Part shown: positions 25,226 to 37,520 of the stretch, one piece after another
How the letters are laid out: every line of letters starts with the position of its first letter
Numbering within the stretch: position 1 is the stretch's first letter
NCBI GenBank assembly: GCA_026874595.1
Contig: CM049309.1
Coordinates: 6,778,576-6,842,575 of the forward strand
Source of the DNA: Sipunculus nudus
Taxonomy: Eukaryota > Annelida > Sipuncula > Golfingiida > Sipunculidae
Length of the DNA stretch: 64,000 bases
Reading direction: 5' to 3'
The notes under the pieces: model-generated
Seen by the model: the letters and a program-made list of their open reading frames with translations, nothing else
Told to the model about the DNA's origin: nothing
The model's database searches: none
Program-made: the position numbers and the translations under genes

Positions 25226-27019
25226 TGAACATCATATCATATGCAAGGCACATGACTACTTATTCACCAGAATTTAATCACACGCTAATTTATTCAGATA
25301 CGGACAAGCCCGTGTGCGATAAGAACTTCTTTTGCTCATGTCTGTACTGATATGGGGAAAAGTCGGAATACATTCGTGACTCAGTGTGTGAAACTGCAGA
25401 CCACTTGTGTCTGCAATTAACCACTTGCTGAAACGTGTATTAACCTTGTATTCCAAATATATTTATTTTATTTACAAGGTCATGCAGTGGTCTCAGTATA
25501 AACAAGCATTCTGTGAAATAACCTCTTTCCTAAATACAGGTATATGTTAAATGCAAATAAGTTGATATAGATATAATTTTAAATAGCTGTTGAGGTCAGA
25601 ATGTGTGAAAATACGTGTTAAGGTCAGTATTTAAGAAATAAACAATACCTCTGCATGATTGGATAAATATGCATGGAAAATGTGTTTTGTTAGCAATGAA
25701 ACCGCCTCATCTTAAGAAAACCGCCTAACGTGATGAAGGAAAAAATCGTGTATTGTTTGATATGCATATATGCATACGGTGTTATTCAGAATGCATGGCA
25801 TCTCTGTAGAGTATAGAGTTATAGCCACCAGGTGGCTAATTATGTTATCACAACCACTTTATTATTAACATATATACAAGTATATACCCATAATTTCGAC
25901 ATGCGGCCGGTGGCATCCTGGGTTTAGTATGTACGCAAAATGAGCGGTTTCCAGAAACTGTGAGGAATTAATCAGTCAAGACATAGATAAGGGCACAGGG
26001 ATGTGACACGAAGGTATTCTTAAGATCGGCGTCCAGCCGAGAATCTGTCTCCGAAGAGAGCTTGGTGGCACAGAGGCGTGCATCGGCAATGTTTAGAGCA
26101 GAACAACGCATTTTTTACCATGCCCAACATATTTCAGATCTGTTTAATTAGATATATGTTAAGCCGGTATTTCGTCCGTCCATGCAACCGGGCTTAATTC
26201 TATCTGCAGATTGGTAGCAATGATATCTGCCCTGTAGAATACCGGGCCAGTCAGATATTATGACCGCCATATGCATGGCTATCTCGGACCCCTTGCAAGC
26301 ATTATCTAAACAGCCATTCAAGCAGTTGCAAATTCAGGTTTTTTTTCTGAAGATTAGTATGGATGAGAGTATGTACGTTTATATGCGAATTTCATATAAA
26401 TCAGAATTCCAGATTTCCAGGCTTTTTTAATTTCTTTACTCACTAAGTCAGGAAACTGGTGTACTCAACGTTCTTATACTGTTACAATCATTTTTGTACT
26501 TTTATAAATTACATCATTGTATTTTACAAAGCGGTCACGTATGCTGTATGATGTCATAATTTGAAGAGGGTATAATGTAGTCCGCTCAAATATGTTGGAT
26601 AAGAATTGTTTCAAGGCAAATTATATGATCAGATGTGTTTTTGTGGGAAGGACGTCGCATAATAAGTAATATTTAGCAAGCATGTGCATGTGATATGTAA
26701 ACAGAAAGTGTTTCCCAGACATGTAACAACTTTTTATTTAAAAGTTTGACAGCTCAAATAAGTAGTCACGACCGTCCCACATGTGCCTAGAAGTTAGTTT
26801 TGAGTAGCAACGACCCCTTTCGGAAGGGTGTGGCCAAACCTCTTTCAAGATGCGGAATGTTATGCCCATATAATAGAGGATTTTAATATTTATTTATGCC
26901 CTAGCTTTCAAATATATCTGCCATCCTTTAACAACGAACATATTTCACAGGGAGCCACTTCTTATATTTGATAAACGTTTTAGCACTTGGGTTTGTTATG
27001 CGCATGGCATCCAGAACAG
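25226..27019. other. No gene recognised
   Basis: Mostly AT-rich. 25900-26110 is locally more complex (GCATCGGCAATG, GGAATTAATCAGTC) and might be regulatory. Confidence 0.35.
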
Positions 27020-27190
27020 ACTAGGGCCCCGAAGTGATTGGCTGGTGCAAAGTGTGACGTCACAGCAAGAACGTTAGAAATGACTTGGATCTAGCAATAC
27101 ATGTTTTCTATTCTTGACAGTGTCAGAAATACTCAGCTTTTGTTGAGAGCTTGAATATTGGGTAACGGGTTTCCACGTGACTGACGTCAC
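27020..27190. promoter_or_regulatory. CCAAT / double CRE cluster
   Basis: An inverted CCAAT box (GATTGGCTG near 27036), TGACGTCA at 27055-27062 and a second TGACGTCA at 27182-27189 preceded by a CACGTG E-box. This reads as a cAMP/bZIP-responsive control region. Its target is unknown; no transcript start can be fixed. Confidence 0.35.
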
Positions 27191-27782
27191 TGCCGAGTTG
27201 ACAGTGTTCATATAGACTGCTAATAGCTCTTTAATGATAAACAAATCTCCATGTTAAATTTTTGTAGAAAAATATTTTCTTTCTAGGAATTAGGTTCAGT
27301 TTATGCAAAATTTATATAGAATTTATATATAATTTTATAGGCGAGTGTGTTATATGATAATGAGATTTGAAAAACGATTGCCTGTCCTTTACTAATATGT
27401 TTAAATCCTTAACTTCCATTGAATTTAATCATATTTTTTGTTGTCATATTTCTTGTTTTATTCAGTTGGAATAATTTAGGCTGATTTGTGAGCAGATTTT
27501 ACCGGTGTAAGATTTAAAATATTTCATGCTGACGTCTTCTCGGCCGTTAATCTCAGCTATTATACTACCTTTGGGTTTACGAAGTAATAGGTGCCTTTGG
27601 AGTGCAAGTGCAGATTAGAAAATTATGTAATCGCTTGAATAAAGACGGTTACATCATCGGAATCCAGTTATGCACACCTCATAAGGCATTAACTATATAC
27701 ATGTGTATTTTATACATGAGTTTCCTGTAAAGGTATGAAAAAGAATCGTAAATCACAAACTTACATCAGTATTTCCCTCCAG
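27191..27782. other. No gene recognised
   Basis: AT-rich, then slightly complex from 27530. Confidence 0.4.
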
Positions 27783-27824
27783 CCATGAGAGGCACAGATG
27801 ACCTGTCTGAACATACTTATGTAG
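27783..27824 (+). CDS. Candidate 42-nt microexon, phase 1-1
   Basis: A good acceptor (TCAGTATTTCCCTCCAG ending 27782) and a usable donor (GTAG/GTATAA) bound 42 nt. One frame only is open: two bases, 13 codons (MRGTDDLSEHTYV), one base. It is symmetric and frame-preserving, as expected of a cassette microexon. The segment is hydrophilic. No family can be named from so little. Confidence 0.25.
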
Positions 27825-30791
27825 GTATAAACTTTACCTCTATGAATGAACTTTAACTGCCTTTCGACCGTGCCATCGCAAATAAGTTACGCGTAAACGA
27901 ATAACGCAGTCGCGGTATTGTTGACCTGTCACTTTGTGTCAGTGCTAGCCCGGTACCGTAGATATTATGAACAGTGACCGTGAAAATACCCCTAATTTCC
28001 GATAGACTGGCCCATCACTCTTTTTTCACTCTCGTCCTCGAAGGGGCTGGCTATATCGGGCCTGCCTATTTGTGTTAATTTTTTCATGTTATATGTCTGT
28101 CATTCTGGATCACTGAGTGAAAAAATGCCTCATATTTCCGTTTGCAAATTCTAGACAAGGTATGGGTCAACAATATCTCGATCTCTACGATATATCGATC
28201 CTTCTCATAGGTTATCCGGAATCGAGATTCTGAAATTCAGAGAGCAAAAAATATCAAATTTAAGTTCACTATTCACTCCCCAGGTGACAGAAAGGCAAGG
28301 GTCCGCAGTCTCTGTTGTTTCCATACACAGCCTCACCCTCAGTTGCAACAAACATTTTACCTGCAAATGCACAATTTCTCTTATTGAGTAAGCTCCAGTG
28401 CATTAGAAAATGGCACCAGTCTCTTAGATCCTCAGTTATCCAAAACCCATACACAAGAGTGGTGTTTTTTTCCACTCTTAACTTTACTGATATACGCCCT
28501 TTACCAGTAAACGCCCTCCGCGGTAAGATTCTCACCGGGAAGCGGTTCTCGTAGTAGACCAAGACTACCTTCGTCTCGCATCTGTGACATTTTCGAACCC
28601 TGACAGGTTTATTTCTATTTTTATTGATGTTTTATTACTACATTTATTTATCTAGGGGGTGTTAAATTTCCTTTAAAATGTTCTCCCGATTCATCGCTCC
28701 TGTTTTTCGTAGATCCTTTCCCACTCGCTATTTACATATATTATAATAGAAAAATGAATTGAACTTTGAGATGGTCGGATACATAATTTCCAGAATGAAA
28801 GTACATTTTTTCTTCTAGTAAGTTGGCATAATTTTACACCATAGGGGCCTGTTGTAATGCCATTATACTGGAAATATTTGAGGACGTTTTAAAACAAAAC
28901 GTCATTAAAGAAGTTGAATAAAAAAAATAAGAACGCATTTATAAATAAAAAGAACAAACTTTAATGTACATGTGAATAAAAAAATAAAAATAAAATATAT
29001 ATTATTACATTTATACAAGGATTCTTAATTTATGTATCGGTACATTTTTCTATTGTAATAACCATTTGACGGACATGCTTGCATTGTCTAACTTGTTTCA
29101 TTCAGTGGTGTATGATACGATCCTTCCAAGTGGTCTATAAATAAAATGTCCCCTTTCTTCTTAAACAAAGTTTGCATATTATGTATTTAGTCCACTTACC
29201 GGACACTTGACTGCGTTCCGGTCTCACTTTGTCCTTGAACATGCGCAATGCACTTGAGTCACTGATGTGTCATGCGCTTGGATCCGTGAGAATGCTTGCT
29301 GCAACAAGTAGAAAATACGGAATACACAAAGTTGCCGACTGACCCTTTGTTGAGACTGATTCTATCAGGAGCTGCCTTTTCCATTGAATTTTATGAGGAA
29401 ATTGATTCAGATAGCATAAATATACCGCATGCAAGTGCACGGTGTTTAGCAAGTGAATGAGATAGCCGACCATTGCAGTAACAGAGTCATCTCGGGCGCC
29501 AACGCTTACCAAACGACAGCCTACTCCAAATCTGCATTTCCGGATTTCTTTTCAAGCCTCTGGTAATGGTTATTGTCTGATCTGCTGAAGAATTATGTTT
29601 TCCTCCAACCATGTACAGGCCTGCTAAATCACTCTTTTTTGAGGATATACTGAAAATTGCGCCTATTACTCTTTTTTCACTCTTTTTTTTAGCAACACTT
29701 TTTTGCTCTTTTCTGTAAATATACCATTTAAATTGTACCAGATATTCAAACGTACCGTTACAACAGAAAAGGGTATGGAAATGGTTCAAAGATCTCATCA
29801 ATTACTAGTAACTCATGAGGATACTTGAAATGTTAAGATATCGATAAAACACACCTAATGTTATGTTGTGCAACGATTAAATAACAATAGTTGAGTTAAA
29901 TTAAAAACCATAAGAACTTTGTTTTGTAATGACTGTGTCGATCAGACCACAAGGCCCTTACCCTGGCTTCCTAATGAAGTCAGTCACCCGTGACGAGTCC
30001 AGGTTGGGCAACGGTGTATGCGCCAATTAACTCTTTCCAAATACCAATGCAAGTCCGACACAACGGGGGCGTCACGAGATAAACCCGTCAGTGTGAACAT
30101 TGAGGTCTCGGGGATAAAACTGGAAAACTTGGGACAGCCAACGGTAGGAACAGACATTACAATACCGTTTTTTTCCCCACATTGACAGTGTTCAAGGCAC
30201 ATAAATATCAAGGTACATTTGTCTTCGAGTCTTTCATAACGGCACTCGCTACGGTGCAAGTTCATCATAGACGCACAGGTGCACCCATAAACGGCTCAGT
30301 CAGTTCAACAAGGTGGAAACAATTACCTCCGCCTTGTGTTACTTCAGAACAATGTTTGGATAAAAGAAAGCACTTATGGTGTCTCTCTTCACTTGTAACA
30401 AAGTTTTTCTCTTGAGTCGCCTGAACGGAAGACCCGTTTTGAATAGCGTGTTGGTCTTTAGATTATAATTTTAATTTTCTTTCTGTCTGCTGCGTAATTT
30501 GGAGCGAGTGTAGAATCCGGTCTGCATGGACGAGGTTGTGTGTGTATACGGACGGACGTAATGAAGTTAAGGATTCATGTTATGGAAAAGTAAAAAGCAT
30601 GTCGATGTCATATCATCAGGCATGTCATGGCTTATGTTGCCTATTACTAGTATGAGACGGTCCAGTCAGTTAAGACCCATCTTGGAAATGAAGACCGGAT
30701 TCTATACTCGGGTCCTTAATTTATTTGTTTACTTGATAATTATAATTGCGTCTAAAATGTTTACTTCAAAAGAGCTTTGTGTTGATGGCAA
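27825..30791. other. Long stretch without a supported gene
   Basis: A 97-codon minus frame (28269-28562) overlaps a plus frame and has no domain. 28990-29010 is a run of AATAAA-like repeats. 29960-30420 is GC-richer with overlapping frames on both strands but no splice pair. TTCGAACCCTGACAGG near 28594 matches the dispersed phrase at 16.8 kb. Confidence 0.35.
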
Positions 30792-31262
30792 TTAAAGGGG
30801 CCTATTTACATACCAGGTATATTAATTATCCATGCAATTTAATGGGTTCTCCTATAAATATTCTTGTACCTGCCAATATAGCGTTGTAAAACGTGGTTAC
30901 TCTTGTACACGAATGGGGAAAAAACTTGCATCGGCCGCGATCGGTTGTGCTAAATATAAACATGGCTCACGCCGTTTTGTGGCAGTACACACAATTTCAC
31001 TATTCGAGTGAAATCGGTGCTTCAAATCGGTGCTTTTCGTGTGTTTCCCTTTTCCTTGTTTTTTTCTCTCTGTCTTTTTCTGCGCAAGTCGCACAGTCCG
31101 TCACACAGTCTTTTAATGGTTAGCAGTCACACGTGGATTGTGTTTACTCACACACAGAACAATAACAACGTATTGACCAATGAATCTTGAGTATTCTTCC
31201 AAATTTAACCAATTGCGTGAAATAAAACTCATGGTATTGCAAATGTCTAAGTACTTTTTTAA
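30792..31262 (+). mobile_element. TTAA-type MITE, subfamily A2
   Basis: Begins TTAAAGGGGCCTATTTACAT and ends near TTTTTTAA. It shares the interior phrase ACACGTGGATTGTGTTTACT and CACAGAACAATAACAA with 54223-54725, in the same relative place. The left end matches family A, but the interior differs from copies 1-3, so it is a second subfamily using the same ends. Confidence 0.5.
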
Positions 31263-31890
31263 AAGTCCCAGCCATCCACCTCGTGATAATTAGTCATAGT
31301 GAGGAATTCCGCCACTGGCCCGCTCTATTTTGTTCACTTTTGTGTTGAGGTCCGAGGTTATTCCGAATCTGGTCGGTTAGTAGAGTCACCTTTGTTGAGC
31401 CTGTGTCAGGCCTAAGTACTTAATGCTGTCCGATAGGATGGGAGTGTTAATGATAATAAAGTAGACACTTTCACATCCTCTTGTTACTGGACTTGTTTTC
31501 ACTCACCATTGATCACCAGTTTTAGGATGATATTTTTTCAGCAAGAATGTGTTTTGTCAGAGGTCAGGTTATATGTTAACGTGCAGTTGTCCCCTATTCG
31601 TGCATTTTTTTAAAAATGAAAATGTGCAGTTCTAATTTTGAATTTGTGGAGTATTAAAGTCTTCCTGACTTCCTGGGTTTCGTCAACAAAAACTTTGTCT
31701 AATCTAACTGCGTTGTTAACAATCATTTTTAAATTGAAATTTTACATTCTTGAAAATCAGTCTTAAGTTTCGTTTAATATTAAAACTAGCATCAAATGTA
31801 TATAAACGCATATAACACTGGTCTTTGAGTTAACGGTGATTGAAAGTTAGAATGACCTAATGCATATGCTTTTTATTCTTTAGCACAAAT
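31263..31890. other. No gene recognised
   Basis: AT-rich; nothing supported. Confidence 0.4.
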
Positions 31891-31980
31891 ATATATTTAG
31901 TATATGTAAAACTATTATTTATATATTAGTTATATATAAATATATATATAAATATATATTTATATATTAGTTATATATAA

Positions 31981-32012
<32 letters not shown>

Positions 32013-32016
32013 ATAT
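31891..32016. repeat. AT-rich (TA)n / TTAGTTATATA repeats
   Basis: TTATATATTAGTTATATATAA occurs twice, followed by (TA)n blocks. Confidence 0.85.
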
Positions 32017-32033
32017 TGGTTTGTACTTCACTG

Positions 32034-32088
32034 TTTATAAGTGAGGCTGTATACAGAGGCGCGTGGCTTCGCGCTGCTTGTTTGAAAG
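32034..32088 (+). promoter_or_regulatory. Possible TATA promoter of the small heat-shock gene
   Basis: TTTATAAG at 32034-32041 is about 30 bases upstream of a GC-rich patch that ends in a donor-like GAAAG/GTAAAA at 32088/32089. This would give a very short 5'UTR exon and a 480-bp intron ending at the good acceptor at 32568. I see no convincing heat-shock element. A more distant first exon is also possible. Confidence 0.25.
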
Positions 32089-32568
32089 GTAAAATTGAAA
32101 GACCGTAATAGATAAAATGAAGAGAGAAGCATCCGGAAATGATTGATCGATAAAATGACGTCTAGACGGGAACAGAAGAATATAGGTCATCATCAAAGAA
32201 AAGTGCCATATACTCAAGTCTGATAACAGCAAAGGACGCTTCTAAAGGGGATGGTGGGAGGGGACCTTGTATACAGATGTATACACACACGCACACACAA
32301 ACGTGTATGTGTGTGTAAGCAAACCACCGTGAACTATTGTGGTTCAAAACACCCTGAACTTTATGTGCATACCTCTTTCGTACTTTTTCCAGGTGAACAA
32401 AGTCTTATTCATTTTGATGATTTAGGCTTTTTCCCATAGATATTCATGCATTTGGTAAAATGGATATAGGAATACCTTCAGAATTTCTTAACACGGTGCA
32501 GTTGCCTAATTGAATTCATGGTCAAAATATTTGTACCCAATGTTAACTTTATATCAATTTCTTTCCAG

Positions 32569-32651
32569 ATTCGGAAGAATTTTGAGGTAGAGATTGACTT
32601 CCACGTGACCTTCCGCACGCCAGGGTTAGTGAAGACTACTATTTGTCAACC
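32569..32651 (+). other. 5'UTR portion of the small heat-shock exon
   Basis: CAATTTCTTTCCAG, ending at 32568, is a strong 3' splice site. The 83 bases before the ATG have an in-frame TGA at 32583, which fixes 32652 as the first usable start in this exon. Confidence 0.55.
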
Positions 32652-33134
32652 ATGTTGTCCTTCCGTTCGAAGAGAAAATCCACCAAAGTGGTGACTGTAG
32701 CGACACCTCGCGTCGAAATTACTACTAAGGTTGACCGGGAGGCGGACGAGATATTGCGAGAAATGGAAGACCTGTGCCAGTCTATGGAAGATCTCACTTC
32801 AGCTGCTCTAAACATTGTGGAAACATTTTATGAAAAATCTCGAGATGGCCAGAACTTGTATGTTGTTCGTATAAACACTCGATCCTTCGTGCCAAACGAA
32901 GTCGTGCAGATAAAGGTCATAGGGCGCCAGATCTTAGTTCAAGGTCGTTATATCGATGACGCGCCAAGAAGTGGAAGCAAAAAGGCTAAGAAATACTGGC
33001 GGAAGTTATGTTTTCCAAACGGCACGCGAATGGATACTATTCGCACAACACTGGGAGAGGATGGCATTTGTGTAGTACAAGGAGTTGTAACAGGACCTGT
33101 CCGAACCAGTCAAACATGCACATTTACGGTGTAA
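32652..33134 (+). CDS. Alpha-crystallin / small heat-shock-like protein
   Basis: 160 residues, ending in TAA at 33132-33134. Residues 1-60 are a short N-terminal region, basic at first (KRKSTK) and then acidic-helical (EILREMEDLCQSMEDL). Residues 68-145 match the alpha-crystallin domain pattern of the HSP20 family: YVVRINTRSFVPNEV, then VQIKVIGRQILVQGRY, a loop, KKYWRKLCFPNGTRMDTI, and the final LGEDGICVVQG in the place of the family's L-x-DGxL strand. Small HSPs are ATP-independent holdases in cytosol or nucleus. The C-terminal I-x-I oligomerisation motif is absent (tail TSQTCTFTV), and the key arginine region is shifted, so it is a divergent, perhaps small-oligomer member. An upstream TTG could be read in frame at 32643, but ATG 32652 is the real candidate. 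GC and codon use are clearly higher than in the flanks. Family call fairly secure; client and induction unknown. Confidence 0.75.
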   Translation: MLSFRSKRKSTKVVTVATPRVEITTKVDREADEILREMEDLCQSMEDLTSAALNIVETFYEKSRDGQNLYVVRINTRSFVPNEVVQIKVIGRQILVQGRYIDDAPRSGSKKAKKYWRKLCFPNGTRMDTIRTTLGEDGICVVQGVVTGPVRTSQTCTFTV

Positions 33135-33489
33135 AAGACTTGCGCATGCGCTGAAACACGCTGGATCGTGTCAAACGCTTGTTTTTGCTCCACACGTCGG
33201 ACGCTCAAAGGGTCGCGAAGGAGCCCGTGTTTTTAGCTTTCAAAGCCTAGTCATCGCAGTATCAAAGATAACGAGCAGTGGCTTTGCATGGCTGCCGCTT
33301 TAATTAGACTTTTACATGAACTGATGTAATTTATTACACAAACGTTAACTTTTTCAAACGTCCTCTTTAAAGCAGTGCGGTATGTAGAGAGACCACGGAC
33401 CGAATTGACGGCTCGGCCGTTACAAAACGATAATTATTTTCGTAAAAGAAAACATAACCGTTGTCAGGGGAACGGTCACGCGCTAACAT
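33135..33489 (+). other. 3' flank of the small heat-shock gene
   Basis: Continues GC-richer for about 130 bases after the stop (likely 3'UTR), with no AATAAA close by; the first plus-strand AATAAA I find is at 34207. Confidence 0.4.
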
Positions 33490-33600
33490 CCCAATAGCAA
33501 CGGTCGGCATGGTGCAGGCTTACGTCACACGAAATCTTTTCCTGATTGGTCGAAGGAAATATGACGTCATTTGATCACAGAAACATAAGCAGTATAAATG
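33490..33600 (+). promoter_or_regulatory. CCAAT / CRE / TATA candidate promoter
   Basis: In order: CCAATAGCAACGG (33490), TTACGTCA (about 33521), inverted CCAAT in TGATTGGTCG (33543), TGACGTCA (33562-33569) and TATAAAT (33593-33599). The spacing suits a plus-strand start near 33625. The following transcript would contain only short frames; no product can be named. Confidence 0.4.
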
Positions 33601-34065
33601 AAAGGATATTCCTGCAAATCGTTTACTCTTCATCAGTGTTGTTTACAACATCCGTCATTTGCAATACCATCAACGCTAACATTATGTTCTTGCATAAACG
33701 GGCCACGGGAGAAATAGTTGAACATTGCCCTTGTACGCATGCAAGAGGATTTTGAAGTCTCTATGGCCAGATTTGACTGTATCAATTAACACTGTTTTTT
33801 TTTCAATTCATGGTGTGCCTTATCTAAGGTAGTTGTTACTAGATGTACATAGTTAAGTTTAAATAGGACTGAAACCTGGAAAACCAGGTTTTTGGACATA
33901 TATATTGATTGATTGTATGATTGTTTCAGTGGTTACAAGTATGTGTAAATATATGATGTAATTTTGAAGTATATATTCTACAGAATTCTTTACGGCAAGC
34001 GTAGACTGAAATGTATGTAACAGTAGCAGGTTACATAATTATGATCTTGAAACAGTCACGTTAGG

Positions 34066-34066
<1 letters not shown>
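33601..34066. other. No gene recognised downstream of the promoter
   Basis: A 69-codon plus frame at 33546-33755 overlaps the promoter itself, so it is not a likely product. Confidence 0.35.

Positions 34067-34128
<62 letters not shown>
34067..34128. repeat. (AT)n microsatellite
   Basis: About 31 uninterrupted TA units, one of the longest in the window. Confidence 0.95.
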
Positions 34129-34130
<2 letters not shown>

Positions 34131-34343
34131 TTATATCATCAGGATCTCATGGAATATAAGTCCCGTAAATCCCGGTTTACACTGAAAAAAGGCGAGGACT
34201 TTTTAAAATAAATTTCTGGTATGGTTGATGAGCGCCTCAGAAAGCCAGTATAGTTTTAAGGTAGTTATGCATATCATTGTGGAGGCAGTGAGCAAGCAGG
34301 TCAATTGAGTCTATGAGGTTGTTCGGTAAAGTTGAATTGTGCC

Positions 34344-34396
34344 CATCTTCATTCTACCAAGCCTGTGGTTTCCACAAACTTGGTAGAATGACGATG
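34344..34396. other. 53-nt near-perfect hairpin
   Basis: CATCTTCATTCTACCAAG pairs with CTTGGTAGAATGACGATG (17 of 18). Inside, after a 2x2 bulge, TGTGG pairs with CCACA around a TTT loop. Too compact for a normal pre-miRNA; it could be a structured 3'UTR or a tiny palindromic element. Confidence 0.7.
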
Positions 34397-35949
34397 TTAC
34401 GCCTCTGTTATGAACCTGGCCGTATTGAATCATCTGTTGGCATATTTTCATACCATTTCTAATATTAAAACTATGATTTTAAAGGTTTGCCAATTCTACG
34501 ATAACATAATGAAATAGAATGAGGCTTTTAGTATTTACACAATAGCGCCTTCGAATCGAATACATGATGTTAAAATACCACCTCCCAAACATAGTTTAAA
34601 CCTAGCAAAAGGGCACAATGCATTTCATCAGGCTCACATGAGAAACATTCAGAACCAGACCGCTCCAGTTTTCTGGCAATGTGCGTAATGATGCTGACAT
34701 CTCATGTGATTCCAACCTAATGCAACCAAACCGAAGGATATATATGTATTCCCGATGACCAGATGTAGAGGGGAAAACACCACATAAATATTCATGAAAC
34801 CTTGACCTTTTGGAGATGACGTTCTGCGACTCCCGTTTCGAAATCATAAAGTGAATCACATGATGAGAAATCTTGTATTTAGATACGTCCTTGAAGCATT
34901 TTTTATACATATATCGTCAACTTTAATGTTTAAACGCATTGATCGATATGCGTATGTCCTAAATGTGGTTCTTTAATGCATTTATCGACCAACGTGTCGT
35001 AAAAGTACTTCTACACCGTATTTACCGATGTTTTGTCTACATTATTGCGCATATCATGAACTTTAAACACCATTAATATAATGTTTATCTTTCTGGATGA
35101 TAACCGCTCATTAAAATCAACATAAATAAACGTAGCATTTATATTACCTTGCGGGGAAGAGCTGTGCGATACATAGGAATGGTAAATTGCTTTAAATATT
35201 TAAACGTTTTATATACATGCTTTAGCTTCGCGTGGACGATTTTTTGCGGGCTTATTTTGGCTATTGAAATATTGTATCATTTCTGTGTGTTCCCAACTTG
35301 TCCACATGGCGGATATTAGGATTTGTAAGACAATTTTTTGCGAAGATTTACATACTACAAATCATGAAGATATATATCTGAATATAATAATGTATCTTTG
35401 CTCTTTGTATACACGATATACATTTCCTATAATAGTATACATGTCTTCTTTAGTATACATATCTACATTAATCATATTAACATATATACAAATGCTATTT
35501 GCATTACGTATGCCACAGGTCCATTTTGCTTATTTTTTGCTATTATACTCGCCAAAATAGTGTTTTACGATACATATGTGCTCTCATAAAACATACTTTA
35601 AAAGGATTTCTCTTCGTATCACATATCACCAAAATAAGCAAAAGACGATTAAGCTAATTTGAAAGAGAATGCGGGTTTCTTGCAAAAAAATAATTATGGC
35701 TCTGAAAGTCCCCCACCCCCCAAATGAAATGGTGTATCATTTGAGCAAAGTTTCTTTGGAAAGAATTTTACATTTTACAGAGGCCAATGTCGAGTGGACT
35801 TATATATACACATATCTTGGGTGGTTGTACCCTGTGCTAATGTCACTGCTGTAAATGTATATCTCTGAATGAATATATACATACACTGCAAACTGAGTTT
35901 TGGTGATTTGTTTGGAAGCGCGTGGAGAGTGTCATCAAATGAATCTTTG
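34397..35949. other. No gene recognised
   Basis: AT-rich; a 102-codon minus frame (34602-34910) and a 98-codon plus frame (35264-35560) have no domain and AT-driven composition. Confidence 0.4.
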
Positions 35950-36060
35950 TTAAAGGAGCCCAATCACCTACTTTTGAAAAAGAATTGTGATTGTTGGCTT
36001 CCTCTGTGTATATTTTAATAATCTTAGGGTAATTATGATTATGAAAAAATTGCAGAGCCA
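35950..36060 (-). mobile_element. Family A MITE fragment
   Basis: TTAAAGGAGCCCAATCACCT followed by ACTTTTGAAAAAG and TCTTAGGGTAATTATG matches the end of the minus-oriented copy at 59571 for about 110 bp and then diverges. Truncated. Confidence 0.6.
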
Positions 36061-36534
36061 GTCACATTTAGTGGCTATATTTTATCTGTTCTTACTATCC
36101 ATTCAGGATTCCAAGATCCAAGATTCCCTTGTTCCATGTTAACATTCCATGATTATTTCCAGTTTGACATTTAAATGTTTTTTATTACAGTGATAAAAAA
36201 ATCAGTGAAAATTTGGTACGTACTGCATGGTACGTAATTGTCAGATTTCAAGGATGATGACTTGAAACCTGCAATAAAAAAAAAAACACTGTCCTCCCCA
36301 TATTTGTATTTTATCCTCCCCATATTTGTATTATTGTTTGTATTTAAATATGTCTGTGTATGTATATATGTATATATCTCTGTATATACTATAAACTCTG
36401 GCCTTGTGTCACTCTTCACTGGCGAAAAGACCCTGGGCTACGACCTCTCTATATTACAGGTCCGTTCCTGTAACAAGGTACATTTTAAACAATGTCCCGA
36501 GTAGAGAGTTCTTATAACAGTTAATATAATTTTA
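36061..36534. other. No gene recognised
   Basis: AT-rich, containing a tandem doublet of CTCCCCATATTTGTATT near 36293-36331. Confidence 0.4.
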
Positions 36535-36643
36535 TTATATATATATATATAATATATATATACACTGAAGAAAAACAACACTATAAATTAACTAAAGACT
36601 GTTTCACGGGATGCAACCCGATCATCAGGTGAATGTGGTTATT

Positions 36644-36692
<49 letters not shown>
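36535..36692. repeat. (AT)n and (ATT)n(AT)n microsatellites
   Basis: AT tract at about 36535-36560, and (TTA)n passing into (TA)n at about 36640-36692. Confidence 0.9.
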
Positions 36693-36697
<5 letters not shown>

Positions 36698-37370
36698 TTT
36701 ATGCGTGTGATAGATTAAGTTCTTATATACAGCTTCTCATTTAACTCATCGTACCCATGAATACATTTACTCCTATTCTAAGTAACAAAAATATGACTGC
36801 CTCGGGTAAGTTCTATTCAGAACTAAACCAGAAATCAGATTACAAGCTTATGAGTATTTTAATGACGTGAAATTTATGAGGGGCAAACAGGAAGTTGTCA
36901 GGGTTCTTATTGAAGTAACAGTGCGTCAAATGATATATTGCGTCATGAAGAAATTTGTAACTGAATACATCAATATAGTGTCAGTGAACCGGGGGAATTT
37001 TATGCCTGGGCATTTGCTGTTTAATGGGGACAGACTATTCCCATTTTATTGCTTAATATATGTTCACGAACATATATAACTGTCAATTTCATTATGACCT
37101 TACTTTCTCAATTCTCCCTTTGAATATCACTTGTCAATGTCAAAGCCATATATTACTCTAAAGATAAATTTCGAGTTACGTTTCTTTACTGAGAACATTC
37201 GTCATTTTTTCACTATTTTTGGTAGCTAAACAATTCATTTGAGAGATGGAGGATAGAATCATCATACCTAGCGTAATTCAAAACGGACGCATGGCCCACG
37301 GTACCGTGTTAGATTTATAGGTCACGGAGTCACATTTGTATGCATGATATGCACGGTCACATAAATATTC
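36693..37370. other. No gene recognised
   Basis: Short frames only. Confidence 0.4.
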
Positions 37371-37520
37371 ATTAGTGCTAGGAATGGGTTGTTAAATCAT
37401 GTTTGGTGATCGATAGAAGAAAAACGACCGATGTTCGATTATCAATCGATTATTCATGTACTTTCTTTATTATCTTGAAATGTGCTGTATATAATTATAA
37501 TTAATATATTGACTGATTAA
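37371..37520 (+). repeat. Dispersed repeat, family D copy
   Basis: ATTCATTAGTGCTAGGAATG, a CGATTATCAATCGATTA palindromic patch and TTGAAATGTGCTGTAT recur in the same order at 52306-52460. Confidence 0.5.

Noticed and set aside
28269-28562. 97-codon minus-strand ORF
   Set aside because: Overlaps an equally long frame on the other strand and shows no family signature.
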